Shown here one piece after another: positions 14,455-21,857 of a stretch of DNA of 32,645 nucleotides. Position numbers and translations under genes: made by a program. Source of the stretch: a virus; IMG/VR virus record IMGVR_UViG_3300031999_000123, positions 1 to 32,645 of that record; one strand, written 5' to 3'. Position 1 is the stretch's first letter; each line of letters begins with the position of its first letter. The notes under the pieces were generated by a model, which was given only the letters and a program-made list of their open reading frames with translations, was not told where the DNA came from and searched no databases.

Positions 14455-14951
14455 TGTAATACCCTTTTTGCTGTAGTAAGTGTTATTGGCACATCCTCAC
14501 TTTCATTCGTAACAGGGTGTTCGATAAGATGATTCTCTTGTAGTGCACGACGTACCTGTTGTGTAATTAATTCCTTCGCAAGTTGTTCCTCTTCGTCAAC
14601 TCGTTTTTTAAACTCTTCGTTTGCATTATGAAGGAACACTAGAACATCCTGTCTTGATTGTTTGGCAATTATGTCCATTGGTATCCCAACAGTTACCACC
14701 CTAAATAGGTTTTCTTTTGGATCGACAACAATTCGACCTACAACTACAAGAACGTCTTTATCATTAAGGTGTACTGATACCCAATCGAATTGTTCTGGTG
14801 ATTCTTTAAAAAATTCAACGATAGCATCGTACATAAATTGCAGCTGAAGGTTGATTTTTAATGTTATCGTTTTATGAATACCATCTCTTCTTTCAAACAT
14901 TTCCTTAAGGTTGTCTTCGAAAAATTTAGGTGTATCAAGTTCAGGATTCAT
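14451..14951 (-). CDS. Hypothetical protein (166 aa)
   Basis: The family is not recognised. The sequence is acidic and helical at both ends, with FKKRVDEEEQLAKELITQQVRRALQE near the C-terminus likely forming a coiled coil. A beta-rich middle (WVSVHLNDKDVLVVVGRIVVD) separates them. It overlaps the nucleotidyltransferase gene by 11 bases and uvsY by four, so it is part of the same coupled group. It could be a recombination accessory protein, but nothing in the sequence shows it. Confidence 0.72.
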   Translation of the reverse strand: MNPELDTPKFFEDNLKEMFERRDGIHKTITLKINLQLQFMYDAIVEFFKESPEQFDWVSVHLNDKDVLVVVGRIVVDPKENLFRVVTVGIPMDIIAKQSRQDVLVFLHNANEEFKKRVDEEEQLAKELITQQVRRALQENHLIEHPVTNESEDVPITLTTAKRVLH

Positions 14952-15981
14952 TGTTACTCCATATTAGGTCTTGTATGTCCATTAGCAAGTGAGCTACAAA
15001 CTTAAGATCCACTGACCGTTGCAATTTTGTTTCTGTATATGCTTGTTTGATTTTTGCATCCATTTCTTCAGAGTACTCAATCAGTTCTTCATATGACCAC
15101 TTTCCGTTGCGAATATCGAGAAGTTCTTTTGCATCATGTCTTCGAACAAACATTTGATGCTGAGTGAGTCCTTCATATCCCATTCTCATTAGACGAACAA
15201 GATGCATAGCGTGTTTTGTATCATACCCAAATCGTTCTTCGAGTTCTGAACGTGCCTGATTACGATTTTCTTTCCATATCCAATAGTTCTTCCAGTTTTC
15301 ATGAGCTTCTTTGAACAATTGCAGATTAACTTTAGCAACCATTAGTGGGGTTTGTTCTGATTCCCAATGTGCAAAAAATTCATTTGTTAAAGGAGTTGGA
15401 TTTCCACGTTTATCTAACCATGTTTCACCCTTCCATGGATATACCACATAGTGATTATCGCCAATATCTCTTGCAACAGTGTTTTCCGTTGGTACAATCT
15501 TATTGAATTCCTTTTTGTCAGTCATATTGAAGACGACAGATGTAAAATCTTTTTGTTGTGGTTCTTCAATAGGTTGAGGATTCATTATCCACTTATTATG
15601 TCCCTTGATCCTTTTCAGTTGTGAAACGGCATAGCCGGAAAATGTATATGCTAGTTTAGATGAAAGTAGTCTATCGCGACTGTTTCTTAACATTTCATAT
15701 GCTGGAGTTCTTATAGTGATGTCACTATCATTGACCCATAATGTTTCAATAATATTTGGATTTTGGTCTATAATAAGTTTGAGAAAGTTTGACACCTCAT
15801 AGTATTTCGTGTCCTCCCCCTCACCTTCCACTTCACGAACCGGAAAGAATGGTGTTCTAATATTAATTGGTTGAGCAACAAATACTCCACGTATGTCTAG
15901 GTCTGAAGTAGGTAGAGCTGTACCATAAGCATGGCTACCAGCTCTATGTTCAACAATTATGTTTTGTATATTGTACGTCAT
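14941..15981 (-). CDS. RlaP/YcgL-like nucleotidyltransferase (346 aa)
   Basis: The opening GSHAYGTALPTSDLDIRGVF (residues 15-34) is the signature of the COG3541/RlaP nucleotidyltransferases: a GS pair followed by the DxD metal-binding aspartates (D27 and D29) of the polymerase-beta fold. The sequence then continues with NIIETLWV and conserved helices (KRIKGHNKWIMNP, HAMHLVRLMRMG), which this family shows. Family members are predicted to add nucleotides in RNA repair. Target and reaction in phages are not established. It lies between uvsX and uvsY, with an ATGA overlap at its start, and therefore would be made together with recombination proteins. Confidence 0.85.
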   Translation of the reverse strand: MTYNIQNIIVEHRAGSHAYGTALPTSDLDIRGVFVAQPINIRTPFFPVREVEGEGEDTKYYEVSNFLKLIIDQNPNIIETLWVNDSDITIRTPAYEMLRNSRDRLLSSKLAYTFSGYAVSQLKRIKGHNKWIMNPQPIEEPQQKDFTSVVFNMTDKKEFNKIVPTENTVARDIGDNHYVVYPWKGETWLDKRGNPTPLTNEFFAHWESEQTPLMVAKVNLQLFKEAHENWKNYWIWKENRNQARSELEERFGYDTKHAMHLVRLMRMGYEGLTQHQMFVRRHDAKELLDIRNGKWSYEELIEYSEEMDAKIKQAYTETKLQRSVDLKFVAHLLMDIQDLIWSNNES

Positions 15982-16253
15982 GGTCCTAGTGAATAGTATT
16001 CATAGTGCTTATTCATTGTTTTCTCTGCAGCCTTAGCTGCAGATTCAAGATCGATATATGTTGAATCCGTGAAATAGTCTGATTTTAGGTTGTATTGTAG
16101 GTCACCATACGGACGGATTGTTGTTAATCCTTCACTGTCCGTTATTAGTTTAAGTAGCACTTTGCCATTTGAATCCACAGCGTGCATGGAGCTACCTCTA
16201 TACACCCACTTCCAACGTTCGTTTTGTTTCCCACATTCCAAATCAAGTACCAT
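15978..16253 (-). CDS. Small hypothetical protein (91 aa)
   Basis: A short beta-rich protein: RWKWVYRGSSMHAVDSNGKVLLKLITDSEG is strand-turn-strand, and the C-terminus is helical (SAAKAAEKTMNKHYEYY). I do not recognise it. Its ATG shares one base with the uvsX stop (TAATG) and its stop overlaps the nucleotidyltransferase ATG, which shows tight coupling. Confidence 0.7.
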   Translation of the reverse strand: MVLDLECGKQNERWKWVYRGSSMHAVDSNGKVLLKLITDSEGLTTIRPYGDLQYNLKSDYFTDSTYIDLESAAKAAEKTMNKHYEYYSLGP

Positions 16254-17341
16254 TATACCACCTCCACTTCTGCTGCATCGGCTCGTCTTCCCTTCAACTC
16301 ACCAGGAATGTTTTGTTGTGGATCAATTTCTTTATCATCAACAGGAACACTAATAAATTTCTTAGATAGTGCTTCAGCCTTGAGAAGTAGGTCATCAACA
16401 TACTTAGGGAGGTCCCTTTCGTAGAACGTATCGGAAGAACCTGGTAGTGCAAGACGAGAACCTCGTTTCTCAATCACACCAAGACTAATGAATGCATCTT
16501 TGAGACCAGATAATGGATCAATGCCTTTATCATATGGAATTTCAATCTCAACTGTCTGATATGGTTTTGTGAATCGTGTCTTGAATCCTTCAGCAATCAT
16601 TCTGATACCAGAAACGTCCTTATTTTCGTCCTTAAGTTTTAGTTTCTTCAAAAGAACGATTTGTGACAATGCGTATCTAATTGCCTGATTGACGACCCAT
16701 ACACCTTCGCCTTGTAGGATTTGTGCTTGTGTTGCTGCATATACTTGACCAGTGATAACCATCGAAACGTTTAGACCCTTGATATTCTGTACAAACTGAC
16801 GTAGCATCATCTTTGCCTGTTTTGCACGAAGCCCTTGATCGGCTGACATATCGCCTTTTTGGAAATGCTCAAGTTCAGATTCTGTTGATAACATATCTAA
16901 GCTGTCAAGAGCGATTAAAACTCTTGGAGCTTTCAGATCTGTACCATACTCGTCTCTGTATCCTTTAAGGAATGTTGAGACAGCCTTAATGGCGTTTGGA
17001 ATTGTTGTTACAGACTTGTAGATATAATCTTTATCAACTTTAACCCCAACGTTGCCCATGTAGTCATTATCAAGTGCGTTTTCCGAATCAAGTACGAACG
17101 CCCAGTCACTTTGTTGTTGTACCATCTTGACAATGTTACCAGTTAGATAACTCTTACCTGTTCCCGATGGTCCAACAAGTCCTGTAATACGTCCTTGTGG
17201 AATTGCTTTGTAGAAACTTCCAGAAACAATTCTGTTGAGACAGTAGTTTCCTGAATTATACCAATAACGAGGAGGTTCTGACGAATCTCCAATACCGGTT
17301 TCATCTTTTAGTTCCTTTTCAAACTGTTTTAGAAATTGCAT
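16253..17341 (-). CDS. uvsX: UvsX RecA-like recombinase (362 aa)
   Basis: The protein has the RecA-fold core of phage UvsX. Walker A is GPSGTGKS at 57-64, preceded by LNRIVSGSFYKAIPQGRITGL. Walker B RVLIALDSLDML is near 140-151. A motif with DMSADQGLRAKQAKMMLRQF is the family's L1/helix region, and VSMVITGQVYA follows. The C-terminal segment IRMIAEGFKTRFTKPYQTVEIEIPY is typical of T4-like UvsX. It would polymerise on ssDNA and drive strand exchange. AGGAG precedes the ATG. A 10-base-pair hairpin sits between this gene and gp32. Length is close to T4 (391). Confidence 0.95.
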   Translation of the reverse strand: MQFLKQFEKELKDETGIGDSSEPPRYWYNSGNYCLNRIVSGSFYKAIPQGRITGLVGPSGTGKSYLTGNIVKMVQQQSDWAFVLDSENALDNDYMGNVGVKVDKDYIYKSVTTIPNAIKAVSTFLKGYRDEYGTDLKAPRVLIALDSLDMLSTESELEHFQKGDMSADQGLRAKQAKMMLRQFVQNIKGLNVSMVITGQVYAATQAQILQGEGVWVVNQAIRYALSQIVLLKKLKLKDENKDVSGIRMIAEGFKTRFTKPYQTVEIEIPYDKGIDPLSGLKDAFISLGVIEKRGSRLALPGSSDTFYERDLPKYVDDLLLKAEALSKKFISVPVDDKEIDPQQNIPGELKGRRADAAEVEVV

Positions 17342-17356
17342 AACATTCTCCTAGAC

Positions 17357-17390
17357 GAGGGATGTGCCTTCAAATAAAAACACATCCCTC
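17357..17390 (-). terminator. Strong stem-loop between gp32 and uvsX
   Basis: Perfect 10-base arms (GAGGGATGTG at 17357-17366 and CACATCCCTC at 17381-17390) with a 14-base loop lie in the 55-base gap. No U-run follows on the minus strand, so it is not a classical terminator. It could stop transcription partially or protect the 3' end of gp32 mRNA and so lower uvsX output relative to gp32. Confidence 0.5.
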
Positions 17391-17396
17391 TATTGG

Positions 17397-18275
17397 TTAC
17401 TTACCAGCTGTGGCGCGCTCACTTGCACGTTTACGAATTTGTGCGAGAATGTTAACAGACTCGTCATCTTCACCTTTTGCTGTTTCAGTTGCTGCTTGCT
17501 TAGGAGTTGTTACAACAGTTGTCGAATGATCGCTATCATCGCTGCCACCTGCTGTTGGTGCAACATAAGGCGTTCCCTTAAGTGCTGCCTCCAACATTTG
17601 CTCAACCTTTTCACGACCAGGATGCTTTGGTAGAAGTGTTGATAGATCAACAAGACCACTTCCTACATGCTCAACCGTTACTGGATCAAGAGCAGATGAG
17701 TTCTTAGCGAACTTACTACGATCATATGCTGCATACCCACCCTTCTCTGTCTTTTTGATAATGAAGTTTGTTCCAGCAGTGTAGGAAAATGGTAGATCAT
17801 CAAGATCGCCTTCTTCGAAAGCGTCCTTAATTACATCATACAGCTGGTTACCGATTGCAACAAACCTTGTTTTTCCTTCGTGGCTCTCACCTGTATCTGC
17901 ATTTGCAGGAAGTGGATCCTCAAGAACGAGAACGTGGCCAATATACTGCTTTTTACGGTAGTACAGTTTGCCATTTTCCTTGTCATCATTCTTGTAGAAA
18001 GCAGACGAAACTTTACAGATTGGACATTCTTCGCCATACATTTTCAGACATGGAACAGATTTACGCTCACCGTTGATTACTAATGTGTGCATTAGTTTCT
18101 CAACGAGAAACCCTAGAGGATTATCGTCGTTCTTATCTGCTAGCCAACGGACGATAGACTGCTCGCCAACTTGCATGTTATAGAATGGGTAGTAGTTGTT
18201 TTGACCGACAGTGTTTGTCTCACCAGTCTTTTTGAAAGCACTTCTCAGTGCATTGATATCGATTTTAGTTGCCAT
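17397..18275 (-). CDS. 32: gp32-like single-stranded DNA-binding protein (292 aa)
   Basis: The core opens with YYPFYNMQVGEQSIVRWLAD, the T4 gp32 FPFWNMKxG motif. A zinc site of H63, C76, C84 and C87 (HTLVINGERKSVPC, then CPIC) closely matches T4's H64, C77, C87 and C90. Aromatic-rich strands follow (KLYYRKKQYIGHVLVLEDP). The C-terminal part is low complexity with acidic GEDDESVN, the usual place for protein contacts, and then a basic tail. It would coat ssDNA and bind UvsX and UvsY. AAGGA precedes the ATG. The 150-base leader carries promoters and a pseudoknot described separately. Length is close to T4 (301). Confidence 0.94.
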   Translation of the reverse strand: MATKIDINALRSAFKKTGETNTVGQNNYYPFYNMQVGEQSIVRWLADKNDDNPLGFLVEKLMHTLVINGERKSVPCLKMYGEECPICKVSSAFYKNDDKENGKLYYRKKQYIGHVLVLEDPLPANADTGESHEGKTRFVAIGNQLYDVIKDAFEEGDLDDLPFSYTAGTNFIIKKTEKGGYAAYDRSKFAKNSSALDPVTVEHVGSGLVDLSTLLPKHPGREKVEQMLEAALKGTPYVAPTAGGSDDSDHSTTVVTTPKQAATETAKGEDDESVNILAQIRKRASERATAGK

Positions 18276-18320
18276 ATTACGTCCTTTCTCTTTTAATTGT
18301 TGTTTTGTTGTTTGAACGCT

Positions 18321-18368
18321 TTAGAGGTTGCGATTTGCATTATTTTAAGTTGGGCCCTCTAACCAACT
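18321..18368 (-). promoter_or_regulatory. H-type RNA pseudoknot in the gp32 leader, probable autogenous translational operator
   Basis: Reading the minus strand, AGTTGG (18368-18363) pairs with CCAACT (18353-18348). The intervening loop sequence TTAGAGG (18362-18356) pairs with CCTCTAA (18327-18321). That gives a 6-base-pair stem 1 and a 6-7-base-pair stem 2 with a loop 1 of 0-1 nt, a 2-nt loop between and a loop of 20 nt. An unstructured, A-rich stretch of 45 bases containing AAGGA follows up to the gp32 ATG. T4 gene 32 mRNA has the same design: a pseudoknot nucleates cooperative gp32 binding that spreads over the ribosome-binding site. Not experimentally shown here. Confidence 0.7.
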
Positions 18369-18391
18369 GAAGTTTTATTTTATAGCGTAAC

Positions 18392-18419
18392 TTTATACTA
18401 AAACGCTAGTACCTTTCAA
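18392..18419 (-). promoter_or_regulatory. Possible sigma70-type promoter before gp32
   Basis: On the minus strand TTGAAA (18419-18414) and TATAAA (18397-18392) are separated by 16 bases. This is a near-consensus pair, so gp32 could be expressed early as well as late. A start near 18385 would still include the pseudoknot in the transcript. A small inverted repeat (TAGCGT/ACGCTA at 18408-18383) overlaps it. Confidence 0.4.
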
Positions 18420-18420
18420 C

Positions 18421-18447
18421 GGGTAACAATAGTATTTATGGTTACCC
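18421..18447 (-). promoter_or_regulatory. Late promoter inside an inverted repeat, upstream of gp32
   Basis: The box CATAAATACTATT (18440-18428) differs from the T4 late consensus TATAAATACTATT by one base. It lies between 7-base arms GGGTAAC (18447-18441) and GTTACCC (18427-18421). The predicted late start is 18427, the first base of the second arm, so only read-through RNA could form the hairpin. Leader length from here to gp32 is about 150 bases. The 196-base gap at 18276-18471 holds no gene beyond these signals. Confidence 0.65.
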
Positions 18448-18471
18448 TAAATAGTTTCCCTTATAAATCGC

Positions 18472-19425
18472 TTACCATGTATTAGATACTTCAAATAGTA
18501 CCCAACCATCTAACCAGGCTGCAGTTGTTGTTGATATTCTAGATGCCAACAAAGTCTTTCCGCCAACAACAAATTGTATATCATCTCCAAACAATGCATT
18601 TCCCATTCCAGCCAATATGTAAATTCCTGGCAATGTACCTCTCCAATATGCATTTGCTCCTGGTTTCTCCGCAATTTCTAAAGTTGAGAAGAACATCTTT
18701 CCATCTGGGACATGTGGGTTGGTGAATACAGTTGTATTACTTAATTTCCCACCTGAAACCTTATCACTTTCGAATGGAACTAGTCGTATCGCTTGAGAAG
18801 TTCCTGTTTGATCTTGTTGTCTGGCAATGAATATCGCACCTGCCGCTGCGGGTGTCACAGTAGGAATTGTCGATTCAATTGCGGTCTGTAAATAAGAACC
18901 AACATATGTTGCTCCTAGACTTCCCAGTATAATCGTGTTAAACGCATCTCCAGATTTCTTGGAAGGTACATCACCAAATCCAGATACGACGAATCCTGTA
19001 CCACTTGTGGTATTTGTTTGTGCTCGAACCCAAAGCCACATAAATGTATCTGTTACTACCATTCTCCAGGCACCGCCAGTACCAGCAACAGTCATATTCT
19101 TATGCCACAATATATAGCCAGCACTTCCTTGTCCTTGTGCGGCAGACGGAAATGGATTTGTTCCAACATCGACGGTTGTCATTGATTCATACGCAGTAAC
19201 TCGTGCTGATCCACCCACTGGTGCATCTAATCCAGAATCATCAACTCGTAGATAGAACTGATTACCAGATGGTGGACGATAAACTGCTTTGTTTGCACCA
19301 CTATATGGTTTAGTCCAGCCAGATCCAGTGACCAAAGCGAAATCAAGAACGCTAATTAATGTTCCTGCGCTTCCTCCAAGTTGAGGAGCACCTCCATCGG
19401 CAAATGTGTATACTGCTACGCTCAT
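18472..19425 (-). CDS. Structural protein of a four-member paralogous family (317 aa)
   Basis: The family is recognised only by comparison within the window. It opens with VAVYTFADGGAPQLGGSAGTLISVLD, then GWTKPYSGANKAVYR, QFYLRVDDSG and ARVTAYESM. Each paralogue repeats this pattern, and three end in S(N/S)TW at the last residue. The sequence is beta-rich, rich in G, T, S and A, with no catalytic motif, like virion proteins. I infer a tail or fibre accessory role from its place in the fibre gene group. The ATG overlaps the stop of a 52-aa gene as ATGA. It ends just before the gp32 regulatory region. Confidence 0.8.
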   Translation of the reverse strand: MSVAVYTFADGGAPQLGGSAGTLISVLDFALVTGSGWTKPYSGANKAVYRPPSGNQFYLRVDDSGLDAPVGGSARVTAYESMTTVDVGTNPFPSAAQGQGSAGYILWHKNMTVAGTGGAWRMVVTDTFMWLWVRAQTNTTSGTGFVVSGFGDVPSKKSGDAFNTIILGSLGATYVGSYLQTAIESTIPTVTPAAAGAIFIARQQDQTGTSQAIRLVPFESDKVSGGKLSNTTVFTNPHVPDGKMFFSTLEIAEKPGANAYWRGTLPGIYILAGMGNALFGDDIQFVVGGKTLLASRISTTTAAWLDGWVLFEVSNTW

Positions 19426-19580
19426 ATTGGCAACGCTTTATTGTAAGTGGTTGAGTTCAATGTAAGTACAACTGTTGGACCTGATTGATAGACCCAATAA
19501 GATGGTGGCAATGGAAGTTTCAAAGTGTAATAGAAATTACCTGGTGGTTTCAATGTTGCTATTGCGCCAAGTGCTGACAT
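19422..19580 (-). CDS. Small structural-region protein (52 aa)
   Basis: The ORF runs ATG at 19580 to TGA at 19422 and is strongly supported by AAGGAG with 6 bases of spacing and by an ATGA overlap with the next gene. The protein begins MSALGAIATLKPPGNFYYTLKLPLPPSYW and ends TTYNKALPI. It is proline- and aromatic-rich, and I do not recognise it. It lies between two members of the paralogous structural family. Its location suggests a small virion component. Confidence 0.72.
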   Translation of the reverse strand: MSALGAIATLKPPGNFYYTLKLPLPPSYWVYQSGPTVVLTLNSTTYNKALPI

Positions 19581-19589
19581 TATTTCTCC

Positions 19590-20585
19590 TTAATCCCCAA
19601 ACATTAAAAAGTAACTACTTTGTTGTGCGTTGAGTATTCCATCTATGTTATATTCGACAGCAAACCCCTGCTCGAGACCAAAAGCAGATCGTGTATCCAA
19701 ATATATGTATTTCTTTCCTGCTTGCGTGCCACCTGTGTAATCAAATTGAAATTTGGTTCCATGTGCAAGTGGAGTAAAGTTTAGTGCTGCTAGTGATCCT
19801 GGTAAGTAACCCCTTAATATCCTAGTCGGCGTTGGTTGCACTAACCAGAATGGAGTGAAAGTAATTCCACCAGTTATTCTATCTGGCGTTGAAGGACCAA
19901 CAAATGTACTATCTCCACCACTTATGCCGGCACTAGCAATCAGGTATGCATAATGTTTGCTTACTGTTTGAGAAGTCCCACCAGCATATGGTTGTGACAT
20001 CCAATGTCCAGAAGACACTGTGGCATTATTAACCGTATCGTTAGCGGCTGTGATATTTGAACCACCACTTGTCAATGATACTTGGTTTGCAATTATTGCC
20101 GTATTACCAAGTCCACCACCTAAACTGACTATATCTCCAAAGAAGAAAGCAGTGCCCGATTGACTTGTATTCGTTGGTAATGTTAATTGGTTCCAGAAAT
20201 AGAAATATGTACTTGAACCAATAACAATCCACTGTCTTGCAGTTGCCGCCGTTGCTCCATCAGTCTTATTAGCAAATGCACCTGCTGCAATCTGTGCGAC
20301 ACTCGGAAACGGATTTGTTCCAGTGTTGACATCAGACATTGTATCAAATCCTTTAATTCTAGCCAAAGTCGTTGCACTATCATCAATCCTTAGATATCTT
20401 GTGCTACCAGATGGCATCTGATATGCAGCCAAATCAGCCCCAGAGAATGCCTTAGTCCAGCCAAGTGATGTTCTTGATCCATACCCATTAACTAGGCACG
20501 CATCAAGTACGCCAATCATAGCACTGGCTGTTCCATTGAGAACTGGTGCTCCAGTGTCGGTTGAACTATAAAGTTGTATTGACAT
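19590..20585 (-). CDS. Structural protein of the four-member paralogous family (331 aa)
   Basis: N-terminal signature: QLYSSTDTGAPVLNGTASAMIGVLDACLVNGYG, then GWTKAFSGADLAAYQ, RYLRIDDS and ARIKGFDTMSDVNTGTNPFP, matching the sister genes. Residues about 90-170 hold RQWIVIGSSTYFYFW, the equivalent of RPWIVIATASFFWLY in the 324-aa paralogue. The end (SSYFLMFGD) lacks the STW tail of the other three. The ATG follows the stop of the previous paralogue directly (TAAATG), with no Shine-Dalgarno sequence, so translation probably restarts after the upstream gene. Confidence 0.8.
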   Translation of the reverse strand: MSIQLYSSTDTGAPVLNGTASAMIGVLDACLVNGYGSRTSLGWTKAFSGADLAAYQMPSGSTRYLRIDDSATTLARIKGFDTMSDVNTGTNPFPSVAQIAAGAFANKTDGATAATARQWIVIGSSTYFYFWNQLTLPTNTSQSGTAFFFGDIVSLGGGLGNTAIIANQVSLTSGGSNITAANDTVNNATVSSGHWMSQPYAGGTSQTVSKHYAYLIASAGISGGDSTFVGPSTPDRITGGITFTPFWLVQPTPTRILRGYLPGSLAALNFTPLAHGTKFQFDYTGGTQAGKKYIYLDTRSAFGLEQGFAVEYNIDGILNAQQSSYFLMFGD

Positions 20586-21854
20586 TTACCAGGTGCTCGA
20601 AGTTTCTAATGCAACTAATGATGTATTGTTTAGATTGAAGAATTCAAATGATTTACCAGCAAGGTCACCAGTTCCAGTGAATGTATCACCCTTGGCGAAA
20701 TTCACAAATGCAGACGATTCTGTCGACCACGCTCCTGGCAATGTCCCTCTAATTGACGAATATCTAGATCCATCAGAAACATTATACTGGTCTAACAGGA
20801 AGATTGGACTCAGGAACAAATGTGATGTTGCTGGATCTGGATATGATAATCCAAATGTAGCCGAATTGCCGACACTAAGGGCGTTAATTCCATCAACACC
20901 ACAATCTTTGGCTCGTGATGGTGACATTGGGTTGTAGTCAAAGAAAGATGATGATGGGATACTGATTGCTGAATCAGGAAATTGAGTTGTATTGGTTACA
21001 TTATTAAATTCAGGGTTGATTAGAAATGCACCTGATGTAGCAACTGTTCCAATTAAGATACAATTGTTCGTATCTCCTAGTTTGTCCGATTCGAAATCTC
21101 CAAAGTAATGTACCATAGTCAAAGTAGTAGCACTTCCCCACGCAACGTACATATAGAATGCTTTATCTGTTGCTATAATAGTCCAAGGTACAAATGCGAC
21201 ACTCTGCGTATATGAGACAGTAACCCCGACTCCAGGTGCAGCAGTTGGTAATGATACAGTTGCGGTAAATGGATCAATAAATGAAAGAACAGTACCAGTT
21301 GGAGCACAGAATGGACAAGTTAATGTCGTTCCTGCCATTAGCACACCTTCAATCCGTGTCGTGCTCACTATAGTTGTGCTCGCAGCCCCATAAGATGCTG
21401 TAAATGATCCTGATTGAGAGAAAGTACCAGTAACTGCAGTTGCTGCTTTCCTAAAGTATATGCTCGTATTGTTCCCAATAAGTCCAGGTGAGAACTGATT
21501 ATTATTAACTGGTACATAATTCTTCACATTCGGGAATGGATTAGTACCACTTGTATAACTTGACATTGATTTGTAACCAGTAACTATAGCAGCGTTTCCA
21601 GTTGAATTATTCCCAGATGTGGGTGGAGGAAGAGAATGAAATTCATCATCTACCTTTAGATAATATTGGTTACCTCCTCCTTGACGATACACGGCTCCTA
21701 CGAAGCCATATGGTACATTACCATCGGCTTTGAAAAACGGCCTTGTCCAACCTGAACTTAATAGGCAGTAATCAAGAACTTCAATTAAACTACCTGGTTG
21801 GCTAGATAATTTAGGTGCTCCGCCGTCCGTTGATCTATAAACTGTAGTTGTCAT
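20586..21854 (-). CDS. Structural paralogue with an inserted domain (422 aa)
   Basis: It shares the family opening (TTVYRSTDGGAPKLSSQPGSLIEVLDYCLL), then GWTRPFFKADGN, QYYLKVDD and ETSSTW at the end. About 80 residues (roughly 141-220, rich in G, T and S, including TLTCPFCAPTGTVLS) are inserted before PWTIIATDKAFYMYV, at a point where the sister proteins run continuously. The insert resembles a small beta domain. The protein is probably a virion component. The gene starts two bases after the stop of the upstream paralogue and has no clear ribosome-binding site. Confidence 0.8.
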   Translation of the reverse strand: MTTTVYRSTDGGAPKLSSQPGSLIEVLDYCLLSSGWTRPFFKADGNVPYGFVGAVYRQGGGNQYYLKVDDEFHSLPPPTSGNNSTGNAAIVTGYKSMSSYTSGTNPFPNVKNYVPVNNNQFSPGLIGNNTSIYFRKAATAVTGTFSQSGSFTASYGAASTTIVSTTRIEGVLMAGTTLTCPFCAPTGTVLSFIDPFTATVSLPTAAPGVGVTVSYTQSVAFVPWTIIATDKAFYMYVAWGSATTLTMVHYFGDFESDKLGDTNNCILIGTVATSGAFLINPEFNNVTNTTQFPDSAISIPSSSFFDYNPMSPSRAKDCGVDGINALSVGNSATFGLSYPDPATSHLFLSPIFLLDQYNVSDGSRYSSIRGTLPGAWSTESSAFVNFAKGDTFTGTGDLAGKSFEFFNLNNTSLVALETSSTW

Positions 21855-21857
21855 ATA

